From Azospirillum doebereinerae (lineage in GTDB: Bacteria; Pseudomonadota; Alphaproteobacteria; Azospirillales; Azospirillaceae), in NCBI RefSeq assembly GCF_003989665.1, contig NZ_RZIJ01000017.1:1-64000 (forward strand): a stretch of DNA of 64,000 nt, given 5' to 3'. The position numbers and the translations under genes were made by a program. The first letter of the stretch is position 1. Every line of letters begins with the position of its first letter. Positions 60,099-64,000 of the stretch are shown here, in pieces. The notes below the pieces were generated by a model. The model saw only the letters and a program-made list of their open reading frames with translations. It was not told the DNA's origin and searched no databases.

Positions 60099-60458
60099 GA
60101 AGGAATCCCCGGATGGCAAAAGCGGCAGTCTGCAAAGAATTTATTAAAATCCAAAGCTTCCACCGGTCGGCCATGATGGATGGTTTGGCGCAGCTTTGAA
60201 TAAGTCAGATTGTCGCAGCACTCATCTTATAAGAAATAAATTTTTCTCTATTGTGACATAAAATGATCATCCGAGGGCCGATACGGCTTCGCCATGAAAA
60301 AGACCGGCGGAGCCAGGGGCGCCGCCGGTCGAAGTTCGACAGGTCTGGAGGCTAGAAGCGGGCAAACGGCCCGCGGCGTCGTGCGAAGGCGGCTCGCGGG
60401 GAACCGGCTCGGCACGCCCGCGCGGCCGGCGGAGCGCCGGTCGCGCGGGAATGGCGGA
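60099..60458. other. Intergenic stretch between rpoH and chemoreceptor
   Basis: It holds the chemoreceptor promoter region (AT-rich, about 60,120-60,270) and the rpoH terminator at 60,297-60,330. No gene was seen. Confidence 0.5.
60297..60330 (-). terminator. Rho-independent terminator of rpoH
   Basis: GACCGGCGG and CCGCCGGTC (60,302-60,310 and 60,322-60,330) with an 11-base loop; on the minus strand five T residues follow. It is about 130 bases beyond the rpoH stop. Confidence 0.75.
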
Positions 60459-61355
60459 TCAGGCGACCATCTGGTGGGCGGGGCTGGGACGGCGCAGGGC
60501 CTGCGCGGCGCTCAGCACGGCCTTCTGGAGCTTCTCGAAGGCGCGGACCTCGATCTGCCGCACCCGTTCGCGGGAGACGGAGAATTGCTGGCTCAACGCC
60601 TCCAGGGTGGAGGGATCCTCCTTCAGGCGGCGTTCGAACAGGATGCGGCGTTCGCGGGCGTCGAGCCGGTCGAGCGCCTGACCGACCAGACGGCGGCGCA
60701 GGGCCAGCTCGTTGGCGTCGGCCAGCGTGACGTCCTGCGTCGGCCGGTCGTCGGCCAGCAGCTCCAGCCAGTTGGTCTCGCCGTCGCTCGACAGGGTGGC
60801 GTCGAGCGAGCTGTCGTTGGCGGCCAGACGGCGGTTCATCTCGACCACCTCGTTCTCCGGCACGTCCAGCTCGGTGGCGATGGCGGTGACGGTTTCCGGC
60901 GACAGGTCGCCCTGTTCCAACTCGGCCATCTGGCTCTTGAGGCGGCGCAGGTTGAAGAACAGCTTCTTCTGCGCGGCGGTCGTGCCCATCTTGACCAGCG
61001 ACCAGCTGTGCAGAATGTATTCCTGGATCGCGGCGCGGATCCACCAAGTGGCGTAGGTCGCGAAGCGGAAGCCGCGCTGCGGATCGAATTTCTGGGCGGC
61101 CTGCATCAGGCCGACGTTGCCCTCGGCCACCAGATCGACCAGCGACAGGCCGTAGCCGCCGAAACCACGGGCGATCTTGATGACGAGGCGCAGATGGCTG
61201 CCGACCAGCCGTTCCAGGGCGTGGGGGTTGCCGCGTTCGCGCCAGGCGATGGCGAGATCACGCTCCTCGTCCGGAGCCAAGATCGCGAACCGCTTCGATT
61301 CTTCGACATAGCGGGTCAGGCTGGCGCTTTCGCCGCTCAGAAGTTTCTTCAGCAT
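60459..61355 (-). CDS. rpoH: Heat-shock sigma factor RpoH
   Basis: A 298-residue sigma-32 protein. Region 2 carries RLVIKIARGFGGYGLSLVDLVAEGNVGLMQAAQKFDPQRGFRFATYATWWIRAAIQEYIL in the standard order, followed by the RpoH box QKKLFFNLRRLK, and region 4.2 ends with LSQQFSVSRERVRQIEVRAFEKLQKA. Alphaproteobacteria often have more than one RpoH. The ATG at 61,355 was chosen with MLKKLLSGES as the protein start. Confidence 0.94.
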   Translation of the reverse strand: MLKKLLSGESASLTRYVEESKRFAILAPDEERDLAIAWRERGNPHALERLVGSHLRLVIKIARGFGGYGLSLVDLVAEGNVGLMQAAQKFDPQRGFRFATYATWWIRAAIQEYILHSWSLVKMGTTAAQKKLFFNLRRLKSQMAELEQGDLSPETVTAIATELDVPENEVVEMNRRLAANDSSLDATLSSDGETNWLELLADDRPTQDVTLADANELALRRRLVGQALDRLDARERRILFERRLKEDPSTLEALSQQFSVSRERVRQIEVRAFEKLQKAVLSAAQALRRPSPAHQMVA

Positions 61356-61935
61356 GCTGATGCCTCCTCTCCAACGCTCCACGGTCGGCCGTGACGCGGT
61401 GCTCCTTCGGCGGACGTAAGAAAACCGTCCGCTGCTTCGGCATTTCAAGTTATCGGGGTGTGTATTCGCCGCGCTTCTTTAGGAACAACGTCCGTCAGAC
61501 ACTATTAATGTGACCGGGCGACCCTATTGGATCAACCCCTTAAAGGGCATGATCCCGGAGTTTTTTGGCGTATACCCACGCTCTTCTGCCACTCGGACCG
61601 GCGGTCCGGTCGATCAGAGCGGGCTATGACCCTGGCAGTTTGGCCAGTGCACTTTCGGACAGGTCTGTCGCGCCCGTCCCATCGTTTCGGTCCTTTCCCG
61701 GAGGAGGCATCGGGCGGACCGCATCGGCCGAAGGTCTGTGGGCGGCTATGCTTCGGCTTGGCGTGAGCGGAAGGGGCTGACCACGGCGTAGGAACCCTAG
61801 ATGGGAAGGCCGGGCGTCTTCGCCACCCGCACCTTCGGCCTATGCCATCGCGGCGTTTTCCGGGAGACGGGCAAGGAAAAAGGCGCGCCCCAAGGGGACG
61901 CGCCTTTCGGAAACGCTTGGCGGAACGGCCTGGGA
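61356..61935. other. 580-bp intergenic stretch upstream of rpoH
   Basis: It includes the rpoH promoter region at its left and the mucR terminator at its right (61,876-61,907). Several overlapping frames exist but none has ribosome site or recognisable content. Confidence 0.5.
61876..61907 (-). terminator. Rho-independent terminator of mucR
   Basis: AAAGGCGCG and CGCGCCTTT (61,879-61,887 and 61,899-61,907) with an 11-base loop; on the minus strand TTTTTCC follows the stem. It lies 30 bases beyond the mucR stop. Confidence 0.8.
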
Positions 61936-62346
61936 TTACTCGGCGGCCGAACGCTTGCGGCCGAGGCCGAGCTTGGTCGCCATTTCCGACCGCGCCTTGG
62001 CGTAGTTCGGGGCCACCATCGGATATTCCGGGGGCAGGCTCCACTTGGCGCGGTACTCGTCCGGCGACAGGTCATAGACGGTCTTCAGATGCCGCTTCAG
62101 CATCTTCAGCTTCTTCCCGTCCTCCAGGCAGATGATGTATTCCGGCGTGACCGACTTCTTGATCGACACCGCCGGAACCAGCTCCGACTTGGCCGGGGCG
62201 GGCTTGTCTTCGCCCAGGTTGCGGAAGGCCGCCTGCACGTTGTGGATCAGCGACGGCAGTTCGTGGACCGACACCGTGTTGTTGCCGACATAGGCGGCGA
62301 CGACCTTGGCGGTCAGCGATTGCAGATCGGCGAATTCGATGGTCAT
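61936..62346 (-). CDS. mucR: MucR/Ros family transcription regulator
   Basis: A 136-residue regulator of the MucR/Ros family, which in alphaproteobacteria control exopolysaccharide, motility and virulence genes. The finger region is ICLEDGKKLKMLKRHLKTVYDLSPDEYRAKW followed by YPMVAPNYAKARSEMATKLGLGRK. Of the usual C-D-H-H ligands, Cys, Asp and the first His are present, but the second His position is Val (KTVYD). The N-terminal helices (LTAKVVAAYVGNNTVSVHELPSLIHNV) are those used for oligomerisation. It is downstream of the HU gene on the same strand. Confidence 0.92.
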   Translation of the reverse strand: MTIEFADLQSLTAKVVAAYVGNNTVSVHELPSLIHNVQAAFRNLGEDKPAPAKSELVPAVSIKKSVTPEYIICLEDGKKLKMLKRHLKTVYDLSPDEYRAKWSLPPEYPMVAPNYAKARSEMATKLGLGRKRSAAE

Positions 62347-62375
62347 GGCGGCGCTCCGTTCGCGATGAGGAAGGA

Positions 62376-62651
62376 TCAGCCGTTCACCGAATCGCGCAGC
62401 TGCTTGGCCGGCTTGAACTTCGGGGCCTTCGACGCGGCGATGGCGACCACTTCGCCGGTGCGCGGGTTGCGGCCTTCGCGGGCGGCGCGCTCGGCCACCT
62501 CGAAGATGCCGAAGCCGGCCAGACGAACGTCCTCGCCCCGGCCCAGCGCGCCGGAGATGCCCTCGAACACCGCCTGAACGACCTTGGCCGCGTCGGCCTT
62601 CTTGATGCCGGCGTTGGTGGCGACGGTTTCGATCAGTTCGGCCTGGTTCAT
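62376..62651 (-). CDS. HU family DNA-binding protein
   Basis: A 91-residue histone-like protein. The start MNQAELIETVATNAGIKKADA, the beta arm GFGIFEVAERAAREGRNPRTGEVVAI and the end ASKAPKFKPAKQLRDSVNG are characteristic of HU. It bends DNA and organises the nucleoid. It precedes mucR by 29 bases and may share its transcript. Confidence 0.95.
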   Translation of the reverse strand: MNQAELIETVATNAGIKKADAAKVVQAVFEGISGALGRGEDVRLAGFGIFEVAERAAREGRNPRTGEVVAIAASKAPKFKPAKQLRDSVNG

Positions 62652-63052
62652 GCAAAACTCCATTGGGTCGGTTTGGTTTCGGTTTTTCGGAGTTATTGGC
62701 AGAACGGCTCCATCCGCACAAGAGCGATCACAGAAAAGGCAACTCACGGTGTTTTTCTTGACCGCACTTCTTGTCCGATCTGTGTCCGGAAAGCACCAGG
62801 AATGAGGCGGCGGCCCGTCGCGGCGGAAGCGGAGGCTGGGCTTCGCGCGGCTTTCGACGGTGAATATGGCGACTCGCGGCAAAGCGCCCGGTGGCGGTTT
62901 TGAAAGCTTTGGGGTGGGGGTTGAAGCGGTCGCGGACACCCCCATCTGCCAGGGGTTCGGGTCCGGGCCCCTCTGGCGACCGAGGCGTCGGTCGTGATGT
63001 CGGAACCTCTTGATCTTACCGCTGACGCAAGCGTCATCAAGTGGGTTGTTCG
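62652..63052. other. Intergenic stretch between HU and TerC genes
   Basis: The left part holds the HU promoter. The right part (62,948-63,041) is a structured leader of the TerC gene. No gene was seen. Confidence 0.5.
62948..63041 (+). promoter_or_regulatory. Three-hairpin leader of the TerC gene
   Basis: Successive stems are GCCAGGGG/CCCCTCTGGC (62,948-62,977, bulged), GACCGA/TCGGTC (62,978-62,993) and TGACGC/GCGTCA (63,023-63,036, enclosed by CTTGAT/ATCAAG at 63,009 and 63,036). They fill the leader up to the start codon at 63,053. TerC/Alx genes elsewhere have manganese- or pH-responsive RNA leaders, but the known yybP-ykoY consensus was not recognised. Confidence 0.45.
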
Positions 63053-64000
63053 ATGGACAGTCTTTACGCGTCCTTTCTCTTCGATTTCATGGGGAAACCT
63101 TTATGGGTTTGGTTGGCCTTCATTGGCGTCGTCATGGCGCTTCTGGCCTTCGACCTGGGTGTCCTCAACCGCCGCGACCATGAGATCGGTGTCGCCGAGA
63201 GCCTGAAGCTCTCCGTCTTCTACATCGCCGTCGCCATGCTGTTCGGCGGCTGGATCTGGTGGTCGATGGGCGGCGAGGCCGGCATCCAGTACTACACGGG
63301 CTATTTCATCGAGAAGAGCCTGTCGCTGGACAACGTCTTCGTCATATCGCTGATCTTCGGCTACTTCGCGGTTCCGCGCGCGTTGCAGCACCGGGTGCTG
63401 TTCTGGGGCATCCTGGGCGTGGTCCTGCTGCGCGGCCTGATGATCGGCGCCGGTGCCGCGCTGGTCTCGGAATTCCATTGGGTGCTCTACGTCTTCGGCG
63501 CCTTCCTGCTCCTGACCGGCGTGAAGATGCTGTTCGCGGCGGATTCGGAGCCGGACATCGCGCACAACCCGGTGCTGGCTTTCCTCAAGCGCCATCTGCG
63601 GGTCACCGACAGCTTCCACGGCCACCACTTCGTCGTGAAGCAGCCGGTGAAGGAGGAGGGCGGGGCGATGCGTTGGGTCGCGACGCCGCTGCTGCTGGCG
63701 CTGATCATGGTGGAACTGGCCGACCTCGTCTTCGCGGTCGACAGCGTGCCGGCGATCTTCGCCATCACCACCGATCCTTACTTGGTCTACACCAGCAACA
63801 TCTTCGCGGTGCTGGGCCTGCGCGCGCTGTACTTCGCCCTGGCGGCGATGGTTCACCGGTTCAAGTACCTGAAATACGCGCTGGCGCTGGTGCTGGTGTT
63901 CATCGGGTCGAAGATTTTCTACACGCAGTTCTTCGGGAAGATGGATCCGCTGATCTCGCTCGGCGTCACGCTGGGGCTGATCGCCGGCGGCGTGGTGGTC
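63053..64000 (+). CDS. TerC/Alx family membrane protein, cut by window end
   Basis: The first 316 residues are visible without a stop. It is a multi-helix membrane protein: WVWLAFIGVVMALLAFDLGVLNRR, EKSLSLDNVFVISLIFGYFAVP, VELADLVFAVDSVPAIFAITTDP and LRALYFALAAMVHRFKYLKYALALVLVFIGSK are the standard TerC phrases, including acidic residues in the membrane (Asp in SLDNVF, DLVFAVDS). The family is tied to manganese export or metal delivery to exported enzymes. The full length is usually 310-340, so little is missing. Confidence 0.93.
   Translation, partial: MDSLYASFLFDFMGKPLWVWLAFIGVVMALLAFDLGVLNRRDHEIGVAESLKLSVFYIAVAMLFGGWIWWSMGGEAGIQYYTGYFIEKSLSLDNVFVISLIFGYFAVPRALQHRVLFWGILGVVLLRGLMIGAGAALVSEFHWVLYVFGAFLLLTGVKMLFAADSEPDIAHNPVLAFLKRHLRVTDSFHGHHFVVKQPVKEEGGAMRWVATPLLLALIMVELADLVFAVDSVPAIFAITTDPYLVYTSNIFAVLGLRALYFALAAMVHRFKYLKYALALVLVFIGSKIFYTQFFGKMDPLISLGVTLGLIAGGVVV

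Noticed and set aside
62940..63052. yybP-ykoY manganese riboswitch before the TerC gene
   Set aside because: The hairpins do not show the conserved core of that class, so only an unspecified structured leader is claimed.

Overview
The window is high-GC alphaproteobacterial DNA, most likely from Azospirillum or a close relative in the Rhodospirillales. This rests on the mix of families (MucR/Ros, group-I RpoH, GcvA-type LysR, DUF1127, a globin-coupled chemoreceptor, a Zur/COG0523 pair, ligase-associated PdeM and Lhr) and was judged by eye, not by a database search.

Region 1 (about 1-22,618) is the right part of a lambda-type siphophage prophage, all on the + strand, entered inside the packaging genes. 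The order is terminase large subunit, gpW joiner, portal, ClpP-like head protease with a nested scaffold, decoration protein, major capsid, head-tail joining proteins, tail tube, tail chaperones linked by a -1 frameshift site, tape measure, tail-tip proteins, a coiled-coil fibre, a glycine-rich tip, a DUF4376 protein, then a lysis cassette (membrane protein, endolysin with C-terminal membrane segments, embedded Rz/Rz1-like spanins). The terminase lacks its expected N-terminus, so this copy may be defective. No integrase or early region of this prophage is visible.

Region 2 (22,619-32,528) is a second, 9.9-kb integrative element bounded by two identical 43-bp copies of a tRNA 3' half. It appears to sit in tandem with the prophage at the same tRNA. 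Reading leftward from its right end it carries int, a small gene, an AlpA-like regulator, a small gene, a lambda-O-like replication protein with five 18-bp iterons inside its own gene, a small late gene and an HK97-fold major capsid protein. There is no portal, terminase or tail gene. The left end carries cargo: a DUF4393 (Abi-alpha) protein, a DUF2971 protein on visibly AT-richer DNA, and several unknowns. This layout resembles a phage satellite of the capsid-encoding PICI type, and it is the most interesting part of the window.

Region 3 (about 32,530-64,000) is chromosomal. It holds rnhA-thrB, a DUF455 protein with cysQ, a GNAT protein, zur with a zinc GTPase, phrB, pdeM, a 2Fe-2S ferredoxin, an Lhr-type helicase, two chemoreceptors, pyrB with a probably inactive pyrC paralogue and plsY, gcvA, DUF1127, two tandem GFA-fold proteins, a cupredoxin with an FTR1 iron permease, ruvX, gatC-gatA, further GNAT proteins, rpoH, mucR, an HU protein and the start of a TerC-family gene cut by the window end.
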